The notes beneath the pieces were generated by a model. That model searched no databases and was not told the DNA's origin. It was given only the letters and a program-made list of their open reading frames with translations. From a virus: a stretch of DNA of 48,340 nucleotides. Positions 16,474 to 26,900 of this stretch are shown piece by piece. The translations under genes were made by a program, and so were the position numbers. Each line of letters begins with the position of its first letter. Position 1 is the stretch's first letter. The DNA lies in the IMG/VR virus record IMGVR_UViG_3300032047_000027, positions 1 through 48,340 of that record; one strand, written 5' to 3'.

Positions 16474-19400
16474 TGGCATTAAGAGATATAAATACAAACT
16501 TATTACAGGCACTTGAAGATAATGTGCCTTTTACCTATGCACATCTAGTAAAATTTGAAAGACCTTTATTAGAGTCTCAATACGGTAATGAAGCTACAGC
16601 GGCCAAAAACTATAGCTATATTACTGACGCGCCTTTTGATGTTAAGTTTAATGATTCTTCTACTTCCCCTACAGGGGCGGCTAATGGACTTCAAAATTAC
16701 ATCTCCAATAAACTACTGAAGATAGGAGGTACAAATGAAACCATAAAAGCTAAAGCCTCTACTATGGTTTTGGATCTGGACGCCACATCTTTAGGAGCAA
16801 AAGCAGTTAGCCCCACTATTAACACTAATGGTAGTATTGCAGCAGATGCAACAGGGTCAATTACTTCTACTGATACCAATTTTGTAGAGCTTGGATTCAA
16901 AGAAGGAGATAAAGTTTCTATCCTTCATTCTGGGAACACTTACAATGTTCGTATAAATACTTTTATAAACGATGGAAAAGGCTTTAACTGTTTAGCACTA
17001 GATCTTGTAGCTTCTATAAATGCAACTGTGACCAGTATTACTTTGGAGTCAGAAGAACTTACAGCACTTACTAGATCTAAAGATAGTACTTCTTACACTA
17101 GTTACTTAAATAGAGAAGTATACATATATAAAGTATTTATTGCGCCTGAAAAGATTGTTCTTACTAATGGTACTTCTTATGAAGCAGGGGACATTATTGG
17201 AGGAATAGGCACTAACTCTGGGTTAAATACTGGAGGGGGCGTTCTTATATTTAAAGGAATAATTTCCAATGCAAATATAAAAGAAAGCACAAAAGACTCT
17301 ATAATTTCGTGGACTATCTCTAGTCATTGGGCGGACTTTCAAAGAGTACAAGGTAGAAGAACTGAAGATAGCTCTCATAGGGCAGTAGACTCTGATGGCT
17401 TACCAGATAGAGAAGCTACAATTAGACCTCAATATGCCAATGATTTAGGATTTATACACTCTCAGACTGCTGTAAATGTTACTGCAATATATAACAAGGT
17501 AGAAACGAAAACCGAAGTAGACTATGATAGTGGTTTATTTGGCTCAGGTATTGGGGCTGATGTAGATAGTAGAGAAGTAGAGTACGATGTCCCTACGGAG
17601 CTAGACTTAAAATTTAATCTAGAAGCAAAATATCTTCCTGTAATATATGGGGTTCAGCGCGTATCTTCAATACCCATTTTTGCAGATACTAGAGCTGGAA
17701 AGTCCACCGAAATTCATATGGTATACGCCTTATCAGAGGGAACTGTAGGGGGCTTATACGATATTCATTTAGATGGTAATAGTTCCATTTGTGTAGACCA
17801 AACCGATTATGATGTTAGAGGCACAGTAGTTGCCAGCGAAGATGACGGTAAAATTGATTTTGTATGTAGAGGTCGCCAAACTTTTGGGCATACTCTGTTA
17901 GGGTATGATGCTACTGCGGGAGCTACTCCTGTATTTGCAAGTGATTCTGTAGGAGGCGCATCCTCTACTACAACTACTACTAATACTTCAACCCTTCCAG
18001 CTACCGATTCATTTACAGTTCCCTCCTTTAGTTCTTTGAATGCAAATGTAGGAAATAATGGTATGACTCATGGAACTTCTCACTCTTTTGAAGATCCAAT
18101 AAACTGTCATATGACATTTCACCAAGGCAGACCTTACCAAAAGGCTAATGATCGTTTAGTTTCTATTGCTCAGTCAGCTAGTGCCTCTGGTAGATTTAAA
18201 GTACAGAACGACTATTATGAAAAGAAAGAAGCGTACTGGGGGCCTAATCATAGGCTTTTAGACACCTCATACATTCATGCTCAGTATGAAATAGACGATG
18301 GGGAAACTACTCTTCCTAAGTTTAATGTAGTTATGAGAGGCAGAGATGTAGAGGCATTTAATTATGACTACAGCTATGCTCAAGATGTTAGGTACAGGAA
18401 TAATACTGTTAGTTCTTCGGCTTTTTCAGCAGGACCAGATAGTTTTGAAATAGGAGATATAGTTTCTCTGCGTAAAGGAGACGATGATAGTCTTATAGGA
18501 AACTTAAATGATTGGATAGTTCATGATAAATGGTTCTTCTATAGTGGAGAAGATGACACTCGTGTTGTTAATAATAATCCCGAACTAAGAATCCCTCACT
18601 ACAGATTTATTATAAAGCATAAAGATACGGGAGCATACCCTACAATTAATGAGCTATCTTATATTACCGATGGAAGTAACAGTTGGTATATTAATACTTA
18701 TGATTCAAAACTTCATACTTCTGATAATACTGTAGCTACTGCTTTAGTTGCTAACCCTGATACTACTGGGTATGGGGCGCAAAAAATTACATTACTTAGC
18801 CCAAGTTCGCCTATGGAAGCAGCGTTAGCGTTGCCCGGGGTTTCAGTAAGTTTAGAGTCTAGTAAAAATGCTTCCTTTCATCAGGCAACTTTTGCTGGGT
18901 TTAATTACGCTAGTGATGAATTAACTAATTTAGGTAGTAACGTTACTTGGACTAACGCTATTACTAAAGTTCTTGTCAATAATGGTATAGTTATTTCAGG
19001 CTCTTCTGGTGTCAATGATAAGTACAATGGGGCAAGAATCACCCTTACAAGAATAAACACAGATGGAACAACATATGTTCAAACTAGAAGAATTGTTGAC
19101 TATCATGGACAACATAAAGTCATTATAGTTGATACCCCTTGGGACGCGGGATATCTACCTAACTATCCCTCAGGAGTAGTAGATAAGTATAATATAGAGC
19201 TTGCGGTAGACGAGCGGCCTTCTATTAATCCTGCTTTACAGATGCTAGACTATTTACGAAATAAAAGATTTGGTAAAGGATTAAAATTACCGGAAATAGA
19301 TTTAAACTCTTTCAAGGAATCGGCTTTAGAGTGTGATGGCAAAAGTGATGTTTCAGTAGTTTGCACTACAGCAGCAGCGAGTAACATAGCAGTAGGGACT

Positions 19401-22400
19401 ATATACCATAGAGGAACAGCAGGAACAACTGGTTATTGGAGAGGGGAAGTATCTGCGGTTGGTGCAGAAAAAACTATAGATAGTGTAGGGTATAAGCAAA
19501 TAACCTTTACTAACTGCATAGGTAAGTTAGGTAAAAAGTGGAATAAGTTTACTTACTATATTAGCGGAGAGCCTCTTTGGCGAGCAGGAGTAGCAAAACT
19601 AGCAAATGCAAATGGGTTTATAGACTCATTTCCTGGTACTTCAGCTATTAATACTTTACCATTAACAAAAGATAGTACTAATGTAGCGGCTCCGGGCAAT
19701 GGACCCACTACTTTAGATATAGATACTAGTGTATTTACTGCGGGAAATAGAAACCCTTACGTTAAAGGATTTAATGAAAATTTTAATACTTTTTCTGGTT
19801 CGGGGTACTCTTTGTACGATTCTGATGATTTAGAGTATTGGAAGTATGCGGGCTGGGATGATAATACTCAACGCTACGTTACTCGTCATCAAATGAATCA
19901 ATCTATTAATACTGCTCAACCTTTATTTGGCAATGTCAATAAAATGCTGAGTCAATTTAATGGGATGCTAAGATACACTGGAGGTAAGTACAACTTATCT
20001 GTAAAAAGTAAAAAAGGAACAGTCAACTCTTTAGAGCAATTTGAAGCAGGGGACATCATTGGCGAGATTAAAATTACAGATCAAGGCAGTAAAAAGTCTT
20101 ATAACTCTGCACAATTAGCATTCCCCGATCCTCAGAATAGATTCGAAAATAGAGAAATATCCTTTTTCGATTCTAAACTTTTAAAACAAGATAAAGGTAT
20201 AAGAAAGAATTTATCTTATCAATCTAGGGGTATCACAAACTACTTTAATGCTAGATTTAATGTAGTGCAGAAATTAAAAGAGTCTAGGCAGGGCTTAACC
20301 GTAAACTTTAAAGTAGGGCCTAGAGGATTAGCTTTACTGCCAGGAGAGATAATAGAACTAACACACCCTAAATTTGGTTTTACCTCAAAACCTTTTAGGG
20401 TAACAAGTCTTAATTATACAAAAGATTGTTTATGCAGCGTTACCGCAGATGAGCACTCTGATAGCGCATATGTTATTGGAGATGGAGACAGAATACAAGA
20501 GAATTTAGACGCTATATTTAAGCCTGGCGGTGTTCCTATAAAAACTGTACCAGACGCGCCTAGCTCTTTAGCGGTCACCGCACCTAGTGCTGGAGGGGTC
20601 GAGCTTTCTTGGACACATAGTGCGAGTTTCAGTCCTATTACACATAGAATAGAGATATGGAGAAGTACAACAAACAAAAGAGCAGTAACTACAAAAGTAG
20701 ATGCAGTATCTTCAAATCCTAGTGCTACCACTACAACTGTTAAGGTTTTATCTACTACTGATATAGCCCAAGGACAACTAGTGTTTTTTAGAGGTGCCCC
20801 TGAAGATCTAAGGGTTACTAATGTAGATACAGGCACAAAAATAATTACTTTAAATAAAGGTGTAGAAATACCTTTAAATGCTGAAAATGATGCTAGCTTA
20901 ACAGAGCGAACGGATATTACTTTTTTCCTTGCAGAAAAACTTCCTATAGGAGATATAGGAGGGGCTACTAAGTATGTGGACCCTGTTATTATTTCGGGGG
21001 TTTCGGAAACACGATATTACTGGGTTAGATATGCTGTACAAACCCAAGAAAATATTGCAGGTGCTATCACCACAAAACAAAAGTTTTCTGTTTTCGAGCC
21101 GAATACTAACACTAGTACTGTAAATATTTCGGGGTCTCCTGCAATAACTCCTAGAGTTGTAACTCTCTCTGCTGGAGGAAACGGACAGACGGGCACGGTA
21201 ATAACCTATGACGTTAATTCAGCTAATCCCGCCCCTGCTGCTGTTACTCTGACCGCAACAACCGCAAATACTCAAGGTAATGTTGCGTACGCATGGTCAG
21301 AAAGTTCAAATGGAACTACCTTTACTACATTGTCGGGAAGCGGGACTACAAATTCTCTTATTGCTCATGATGGTACTAGTTTAGTAAGAACTTTTGCGTC
21401 TTTTCCTGTAACAGTAAAAGTAGTTATTACTGATACTTTTCAAGGTAGTCAATATACAGCGGAAGATACTATTACAATAGTAGCTTTAAAACCTTCTGCA
21501 GAGGGAGCAGCAGGCTCAGCTGGCAGAAACGCTGCTGTTAACTTAGCGGGCGAGTACGCTACATTTGAGAACTCTCCTGTTTTTACGAACAGCGCGTATA
21601 CTTCTTATAGTACTGCTGCAGGAACATTTTTAAGTGGGGGAAGATCTTTAAAAATTGTTGCAAATGGTGATGATAAATACTCTTACTTAGGAGTAGATAG
21701 CAATGACTACAATATAAAGATTGCTCCTGGAAAAGTTTGGATATTTTCAGCATGGGTTTATTTGGAAGCTTCGGGTTCACCCGATACAACAAACAGTACT
21801 CAGCTATATGTAAGAGCCCAGAAACCAAATGGAGATAACTTTCATCAGGCAGGAGGAACTCCTGGAATTCCCACAGGAGTGTGGACAAGAGTAGAAACCG
21901 AAATAGATTTAAGTGGCACAGTAACTAGACACTATTATGATGCTTCTGCAAGTCAAAACGTTACTGCTAGTATAGACCAGACCGATATAGAGAAAGTACT
22001 TCTAAGAGTAGACAACGATGCTTGGACTAATAATGGCAATGTTACAATGTACTTCGATCGTCTTCAATTCGAGGAAAAAGATAGTGTAGGAAGCGCAAAA
22101 GATTTCACGCCTGTTAATACAGGAGGCTTTCAAGTACTATCGTCTTTAGCATCTTTCGGGTTTAGTTGTAGTTCTACTGGAGCTATTTCTGATGTAACTC
22201 CTTATTCTTTAAGCTTTATTGTTAAAAATAATGGAGTCCCTTACACGTACGCAGCTAGTGGAGGAACACCCAACACTTATAAGTTCGGAACTTTTATAGA
22301 AAGTCAAACTAGTGGAGTTGACGACCTAAATTTAGTAAATACGAATGGAACAATTACAATAAATACCACCGGCTCTCCTTTCCTAGCCGGGCTAACGATA

Positions 22401-23918
22401 ATGGATGCACATTTTGATGTGCCTATTATAGATAATAATACTGGTTTAACAGTTGCTCTCATGAGATCGTCTTTGACAAAAAGTGGTCCTGGGGGTGAAG
22501 GAACTCCATCAAAAACTGTAGCGATTAGAGCAAGTAAGCAACTAATAGAGTATAGTGCTGCAGGGTCTCATGCTAGCAGTCAAACAATCACTCTTACGGC
22601 AGAGACTCAAGGCTTTTCAGATCCTTATTTTAAATTTACAGGAGGGGGCGGAGCGTTTTCTGATGAGAACAGCTTTACAGACCCTAACTCAGCTACAGAT
22701 ACCGCTACTTTCAATATTCCTACTTCTTATAGTGCTACTCCTTATACTTTTACGGTAGAGGTTCAAGAGGGCAACTCTGGAGGTGCAGTAGCTACAGATA
22801 CTCTTACGATTGCTTCTATTAAGCCTGGTGGCGATGGTGATGCAGGTGATGATGCAATTACAGTACTTCTTAGTAATGAAAATCATGGCTTACCCGCTAG
22901 TAATTCAGGTAGTGTTAGCAGTTTTGTAGGCTCAGGAACTACTATAAGGGTATTCGAGGGTGTAACAGAGCTAGACTATGATGGTAGTGGGGGTACTGCG
23001 GGTCACTTTACAGTAGCAAAAACTCACACTAATATGAATACTCCTAGTATTTCGGATAGTGGAAATACAGCAGTTGTTGCTGATTTTACTGCTATGACGG
23101 CAGATAGTGGTTCCGCAACCTATACTATTACAGGTAAAAGATTAGATGGTACAGCTCTGCCTAGCATAGAAAAAATTCAAACTTTTACAAAGCAAAAAGC
23201 GGGTGCAGATAGTACTGCAGTAGGCGTTCGAGGCTCGGGCGTATTTACTTTTGAAGTAGCTACTCATAATTTCCAAATAGCTTTTTCTACTAAGCATGGT
23301 GGAGGCGCGCTATATGAAGCTACAGTAGCATCAGAGTTTGCCGCCAGTAACTTTGATACTATTACTAATACCAACGATGATGCATATAGGTCGGGGCAAA
23401 ATATTGCAGCACTTGTTATACAACAATCCTCTGATGGCTATTTAAGAAAGAACGATAAAATAACTGTAACAAATAACGCTTCAAATGTGGCAGTAACTAG
23501 AATATACGAAGGTAATCCTGTAAATACTCATACCGGTGTGAGCCCAGGAAACTTTTCTACTCCCGTAGTAGAAACTTTCGATGGAAGTGTAATCGTAGAT
23601 GGTACTCTTTCCGCAGGTAAACTACTTGCAGACAGTGTCGCAACTAATGATTTTAAAATAGCAAATACTTTAACGGTCGGTAATACTGGTTCTACAGGTA
23701 GAATAGCCAGTTTTGGAAAGTTTAGTAGTAATACTGTTCAAAGCGCTGTTCCAGGATTCTTTCTAGGAACTACTGTTGCTGCTAATGGAACTCCTACTCC
23801 TACTTTTGAAATTGGCGGAGGAGGAAGCGGAACCACTACTTTCAATAATGATGGCATAAAAGTAGTAGACTCTAGTGGAAATACCCGAGTTAAGCTAGGC
23901 AATCTTTCCAACCTCTAA
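16473..23918 (+). CDS. Giant tail-tip/receptor-binding protein (gpJ-like), 2481 residues
   Basis: Probably forms the tail tip and contacts the host surface. Its order and size match central tip proteins. The first 1350 residues hold the hub region. Residues 1359-1480 carry a fibronectin type III domain (PDAPSSLAVTAPSAGG, VELSWTH). Two Ig/PKD-like units lie at about 1557-1670 and 2013-2130. Residues 1688-1880 look like a carbohydrate-binding jelly roll (SLKIVANGDDKYSYLG, KVWIFSAWVYLEASG, MYFDRLQFEEKD). Near residue 2369 is the tip signature DGSVIVDGTLSAGKLLAD, as in gpJ-type proteins. It overlaps the previous stop by one base and is followed by a promoter. It is about twice the length of lambda gpJ. 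Confidence 0.8.
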   Translation: MALRDINTNLLQALEDNVPFTYAHLVKFERPLLESQYGNEATAAKNYSYITDAPFDVKFNDSSTSPTGAANGLQNYISNKLLKIGGTNETIKAKASTMVLDLDATSLGAKAVSPTINTNGSIAADATGSITSTDTNFVELGFKEGDKVSILHSGNTYNVRINTFINDGKGFNCLALDLVASINATVTSITLESEELTALTRSKDSTSYTSYLNREVYIYKVFIAPEKIVLTNGTSYEAGDIIGGIGTNSGLNTGGGVLIFKGIISNANIKESTKDSIISWTISSHWADFQRVQGRRTEDSSHRAVDSDGLPDREATIRPQYANDLGFIHSQTAVNVTAIYNKVETKTEVDYDSGLFGSGIGADVDSREVEYDVPTELDLKFNLEAKYLPVIYGVQRVSSIPIFADTRAGKSTEIHMVYALSEGTVGGLYDIHLDGNSSICVDQTDYDVRGTVVASEDDGKIDFVCRGRQTFGHTLLGYDATAGATPVFASDSVGGASSTTTTTNTSTLPATDSFTVPSFSSLNANVGNNGMTHGTSHSFEDPINCHMTFHQGRPYQKANDRLVSIAQSASASGRFKVQNDYYEKKEAYWGPNHRLLDTSYIHAQYEIDDGETTLPKFNVVMRGRDVEAFNYDYSYAQDVRYRNNTVSSSAFSAGPDSFEIGDIVSLRKGDDDSLIGNLNDWIVHDKWFFYSGEDDTRVVNNNPELRIPHYRFIIKHKDTGAYPTINELSYITDGSNSWYINTYDSKLHTSDNTVATALVANPDTTGYGAQKITLLSPSSPMEAALALPGVSVSLESSKNASFHQATFAGFNYASDELTNLGSNVTWTNAITKVLVNNGIVISGSSGVNDKYNGARITLTRINTDGTTYVQTRRIVDYHGQHKVIIVDTPWDAGYLPNYPSGVVDKYNIELAVDERPSINPALQMLDYLRNKRFGKGLKLPEIDLNSFKESALECDGKSDVSVVCTTAAASNIAVGTIYHRGTAGTTGYWRGEVSAVGAEKTIDSVGYKQITFTNCIGKLGKKWNKFTYYISGEPLWRAGVAKLANANGFIDSFPGTSAINTLPLTKDSTNVAAPGNGPTTLDIDTSVFTAGNRNPYVKGFNENFNTFSGSGYSLYDSDDLEYWKYAGWDDNTQRYVTRHQMNQSINTAQPLFGNVNKMLSQFNGMLRYTGGKYNLSVKSKKGTVNSLEQFEAGDIIGEIKITDQGSKKSYNSAQLAFPDPQNRFENREISFFDSKLLKQDKGIRKNLSYQSRGITNYFNARFNVVQKLKESRQGLTVNFKVGPRGLALLPGEIIELTHPKFGFTSKPFRVTSLNYTKDCLCSVTADEHSDSAYVIGDGDRIQENLDAIFKPGGVPIKTVPDAPSSLAVTAPSAGGVELSWTHSASFSPITHRIEIWRSTTNKRAVTTKVDAVSSNPSATTTTVKVLSTTDIAQGQLVFFRGAPEDLRVTNVDTGTKIITLNKGVEIPLNAENDASLTERTDITFFLAEKLPIGDIGGATKYVDPVIISGVSETRYYWVRYAVQTQENIAGAITTKQKFSVFEPNTNTSTVNISGSPAITPRVVTLSAGGNGQTGTVITYDVNSANPAPAAVTLTATTANTQGNVAYAWSESSNGTTFTTLSGSGTTNSLIAHDGTSLVRTFASFPVTVKVVITDTFQGSQYTAEDTITIVALKPSAEGAAGSAGRNAAVNLAGEYATFENSPVFTNSAYTSYSTAAGTFLSGGRSLKIVANGDDKYSYLGVDSNDYNIKIAPGKVWIFSAWVYLEASGSPDTTNSTQLYVRAQKPNGDNFHQAGGTPGIPTGVWTRVETEIDLSGTVTRHYYDASASQNVTASIDQTDIEKVLLRVDNDAWTNNGNVTMYFDRLQFEEKDSVGSAKDFTPVNTGGFQVLSSLASFGFSCSSTGAISDVTPYSLSFIVKNNGVPYTYAASGGTPNTYKFGTFIESQTSGVDDLNLVNTNGTITINTTGSPFLAGLTIMDAHFDVPIIDNNTGLTVALMRSSLTKSGPGGEGTPSKTVAIRASKQLIEYSAAGSHASSQTITLTAETQGFSDPYFKFTGGGGAFSDENSFTDPNSATDTATFNIPTSYSATPYTFTVEVQEGNSGGAVATDTLTIASIKPGGDGDAGDDAITVLLSNENHGLPASNSGSVSSFVGSGTTIRVFEGVTELDYDGSGGTAGHFTVAKTHTNMNTPSISDSGNTAVVADFTAMTADSGSATYTITGKRLDGTALPSIEKIQTFTKQKAGADSTAVGVRGSGVFTFEVATHNFQIAFSTKHGGGALYEATVASEFAASNFDTITNTNDDAYRSGQNIAALVIQQSSDGYLRKNDKITVTNNASNVAVTRIYEGNPVNTHTGVSPGNFSTPVVETFDGSVIVDGTLSAGKLLADSVATNDFKIANTLTVGNTGSTGRIASFGKFSSNTVQSAVPGFFLGTTVAANGTPTPTFEIGGGGSGTTTFNNDGIKVVDSSGNTRVKLGNLSNL

Positions 23919-23927
23919 AAATAAAAC

Positions 23928-23944
23928 TTGACAAAATTTGTCAA
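23928..23944 (+). repeat. Perfect inverted repeat overlapping the -35 box
   Basis: TTGACAAA at 23928-23935 is the exact reverse complement of TTTGTCAA at 23937-23944, separated by one A. It covers the -35 hexamer, so it could be an operator that switches the fibre promoter. No other copy is recognised in the window. Confidence 0.6.
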
Positions 23945-23956
23945 AGGCAATATAAT
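23928..23956 (+). promoter_or_regulatory. Consensus sigma70 promoter for the fibre genes
   Basis: TTGACA at 23928-23933 and TATAAT at 23951-23956 are both perfect consensus hexamers with a 17-base spacer. It lies in the 58-base gap after the tail-tip gene and drives the fibre genes. GGAGAT follows before the ATG at 23977. Confidence 0.9.
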
Positions 23957-23976
23957 GTACGACATGGAGATAAAAA

Positions 23977-24348
23977 ATGTCAGCAGGTAAATATAATATA
24001 ACTATAGACCAGGGCTCTACCTTTGGCCTTCAAATGACTGTAAAAGAAGATGGCTCAGCTAAAGATCTTTCTGGGTATACTGCTCGTGCGCATTTAAGAA
24101 GTAAAGCAGAAAATACTGCTACTCCTAGTAGTACATTTGCAAATGGTACTATAGCTTTTACTTGCACAGGTGCAGGAGGCGCAGCTTTAGGCGGTACTGG
24201 TACTATATCAATGGATCTTACAGCAGTTCAAACCGCAGCAATTACTGCAGGTTCGTATGTTTATGATCTAGAAATAGTTAGCGGTACAGGTACAGTAACC
24301 AGAATAATACAAGGTCGCGCAAACGTGACAAGGGAGATAACAAGATAA
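23977..24348 (+). CDS. Small beta-rich tail protein (Ig-like, baseplate/fibre-attachment type)
   Basis: This 123-residue protein starts with KYNITIDQGSTFGLQMTVKEDGS, the beginning of a beta-sandwich domain common at the start of phage baseplate or fibre-attachment proteins (the BppU N-terminal/T5 p132 type). It ends with VYDLEIVSGTGTVTRIIQG, a strand pair typical of the same fold. It is the first gene after the strong promoter at 23928. It overlaps the 850-residue fibre gene by one base, so both are probably made together and may interact. Confidence 0.6.
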   Translation: MSAGKYNITIDQGSTFGLQMTVKEDGSAKDLSGYTARAHLRSKAENTATPSSTFANGTIAFTCTGAGGAALGGTGTISMDLTAVQTAAITAGSYVYDLEIVSGTGTVTRIIQGRANVTREITR

Positions 24349-26900
24349 TGGCGATTACAGTAGATGTGACCCCCAATAATACAACCGTAAGCCCTCAAGA
24401 AAGCGTAACAACAACATTAGACATTACAACAAGCATTCCTACTATTAGTGCTTTTCGACCTCTAATAAATGCTGCTAATGCGAGTGGAGACGGCTCGCTT
24501 GCCTATGATAGCAATACTGGTGTATTTACTTACACTGGCCCAAGTGCGTCAGAAGTTCGTGCACATCTAAGTGCAGGTACTGGCGTAACTTATTCTAGTG
24601 GGCAATTCTCTATAGGACAAGACGTAGCAGCCTCTGCTACTCCTACTTTTGCTGGTGTAGATTTTAGTGACAATGCAAAGATACGCTTAGGCACCGGTAA
24701 TGACTTAGAAATTTATCACGATGGCTCACACAGCCATATTTTAGAAAAAGGCACTGGTAGTTTAAGCATAGATACAGCTCACTTTGCAGTAAGGTCAGGT
24801 GCTACAGATGACGCAGACACAACTCCTACCGAACATATAAGAATGCAAGTATTAGCTGGAGCAGCAGGCTCAACAGCTTTCTCAGCAGGTAATGAAAGCA
24901 CAGGTAGTTTGTCAAATGGAATGACTAACGCAAGATTAGTAATAAATCCAATTTCAGGCTCTAGTGCTGGTACTACCAGTATTAAAGGAAGGCTACTTGT
25001 TTCACCAGACCCTATAGATGCATCAAAAGATGGTTCTGGTGATGTTGGTGTAGCGGGTGACATATCTGCAACTAATCTTAATATAAGCGGAAATTTTGTG
25101 ATAGATGGTGAAATAACTAAAGGTGGTAGTGGAAGTCTTGTAATTAATGATAGTACACAAATAAAAAGATCAACTGGGGCAGCCACAACACTAAGCATAT
25201 TACATACTGGAAGCCAGGCCGGCTTTACCAACAATGCAGTTATTGAACTAGGTGGCACTAATGGTGCTCACATGGATTTTAAAGAGCCTAGTTCCGATAA
25301 CTACGATTTGCGGATTGAACATGGTGTAAATGCTGATAACGAAAGTCTTATAACAAGCAAACACCCTTTAATAATACAAACAGAATCTAGTGGTGGCGAT
25401 GTTACAATTAAGAGAGAAGGTTCAGCAAAGCTTGCAACAACTGCAACTGGCATAGATGTTACTGGTGAAGTCAAAGGCGATAGTTTAGATATTGATGGAA
25501 ACGCTGATATATCTGGTAATCTAACTGGTGTAGATACTCTTACCGCAACAACCTTTAGCGGATCTGGAGCATCTCTTACAAATCTTCCCGCAGCACAACT
25601 AAGTGGTGCAATCGCGAATGGCGTAACAGCTACAACTCAATCTGCAAGTGATAACTCAACAAAGGTAGCTACAACAGCATATACAGATACAGCTATCGCA
25701 AATTTAGTTAATTCAGCTCCTTCAACATTAGATACATTAGGTGAAATTGCAACTTCTTTAAATAATAACGCTTCACTAGAAAGTTCGCTAACAAGTAGTA
25801 TTGCCACTAAGCTTCCTTTGGCAGGTGGACAAATGACAGGGAATATAACTTTCTCTGGCACTCAAACAGTTGACGGTAGAGACCTTTCTGCAGATGGAAC
25901 AAAGCTTGATGGTATAGAAGCTAGCGCTACTGCAGATCAAACAGCAGCCGAAATTAGAGCTTTAGTAGAGAGCGCAAGTGATAGTAATGTATTTACTGAT
26001 GATGACCATAGTAAACTTAATGCCATAGAAGCAAGTGCTACTGCGGATCAAACTGCAGCTGAAATACGAACTCTTGTAGAAAGTGCAAGCGATAGTAATG
26101 TATTTACTGATGCTGATCATAGTAAACTTAATGCAATAGAAGCGAGTGCTGATGTAACTGATGCTACAAACGTAACAGCTGCTGGTGCACTAATGGATTC
26201 AGAGCTTACAGATTTAGCAGGTATAAAATCATTAGATACCTCCACTTTACAAGTAAAACCAAGTGAAGGTGCATTTGCAAATGGAGACAAAACAAAACTT
26301 GATGCTATAGAGGCATCAGCTGATGTAACTGATACAGCTAATGTAACGGCTGCTGGGGCACTAATGGATTCAGAAGTTACAAACCTTGCTCAAGTTAAAG
26401 CATTTGATGCATCAGATTATGCACCCGCTGCAGGTTCTGGTAATATTGTTACAACTGGTGCACTCAACTCTGGTTCTATTACTTCTGGGTTTACAAGCAT
26501 AGACGTAGGCTCAGGTGCTATCTCCACTACTGGAACTATTTCAGCAGGAAGTATTACAGCTAATCCTACAACTGATGTTAATGATGGTAGTGGAGGTGTT
26601 GATGTAACACTAATTCTTAATAAGAAATTTATTAATACGAAAAACGATGCTGGAAGAACTTTAACACTCCCAGGTTCTGCAACAGCTGGTAATATAATTA
26701 TGATTGTGAATTCATCAAACCAAACATTAACAATCAATAGAAATACAAACTCAATAACTACAAGTATTATTGATACAGGTCAAGGTGTGCAGAGTGTGAC
26801 TGGTAATACATTTAGTATTATTAAAGGCGGTGTTGCTGAAGTTGTTTATACTGGTGCAGCTGCCGTAACAGTTTTTGGTAGTGGAGTTTTAAATGCTTAG
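24348..26900 (+). CDS. Tail fibre protein with tandem repeats
   Basis: This 850-residue fibre has the pattern RLGTGNDLEIYHDGSHSHI at about residues 110-130, a motif widespread in marine-phage fibres. Repeated segments follow (see the repeat at 25914). Further parts (GEVKGDSLDIDGNADISGNL, then GVTATTQSASDNSTKVATTAYTDT) are fibre shaft sequences found in many phages. The C-terminus is beta-rich (TLPGSATAGNIIMIVNSSN). It is Ala/Ser/Thr/Asp-rich with almost no aromatic residues, typical of trimeric fibres. No chaperone domain is seen; the downstream 197-residue gene could help assembly or form the tip. Confidence 0.8.
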   Translation: MAITVDVTPNNTTVSPQESVTTTLDITTSIPTISAFRPLINAANASGDGSLAYDSNTGVFTYTGPSASEVRAHLSAGTGVTYSSGQFSIGQDVAASATPTFAGVDFSDNAKIRLGTGNDLEIYHDGSHSHILEKGTGSLSIDTAHFAVRSGATDDADTTPTEHIRMQVLAGAAGSTAFSAGNESTGSLSNGMTNARLVINPISGSSAGTTSIKGRLLVSPDPIDASKDGSGDVGVAGDISATNLNISGNFVIDGEITKGGSGSLVINDSTQIKRSTGAATTLSILHTGSQAGFTNNAVIELGGTNGAHMDFKEPSSDNYDLRIEHGVNADNESLITSKHPLIIQTESSGGDVTIKREGSAKLATTATGIDVTGEVKGDSLDIDGNADISGNLTGVDTLTATTFSGSGASLTNLPAAQLSGAIANGVTATTQSASDNSTKVATTAYTDTAIANLVNSAPSTLDTLGEIATSLNNNASLESSLTSSIATKLPLAGGQMTGNITFSGTQTVDGRDLSADGTKLDGIEASATADQTAAEIRALVESASDSNVFTDDDHSKLNAIEASATADQTAAEIRTLVESASDSNVFTDADHSKLNAIEASADVTDATNVTAAGALMDSELTDLAGIKSLDTSTLQVKPSEGAFANGDKTKLDAIEASADVTDTANVTAAGALMDSEVTNLAQVKAFDASDYAPAAGSGNIVTTGALNSGSITSGFTSIDVGSGAISTTGTISAGSITANPTTDVNDGSGGVDVTLILNKKFINTKNDAGRTLTLPGSATAGNIIMIVNSSNQTLTINRNTNSITTSIIDTGQGVQSVTGNTFSIIKGGVAEVVYTGAAAVTVFGSGVLNA
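25914..26432 (+). repeat. In-frame tandem repeats in the tail fibre
   Basis: Two near-identical units of 111 bases (37 residues, IEASATADQTAAEIR plus a SDSNVFTD part) lie at 25914-26024 and 26025-26135. A longer pair, with IEASADVTD and VTAAGALMDSE, starts at 26136 and 26307. The first residues of all four are shared, so the units arose by duplication and can vary in number. Confidence 0.85.

Noticed and set aside
24779-25258. Open frame of 159 codons on the minus strand
   Set aside because: Antisense to the tail fibre gene and explained by its codon use; no start signal.
25914-26432. Repeat array that could recall a CRISPR
   Set aside because: Units are 111 bases, in frame, coding, without unique spacers; they are fibre repeats.
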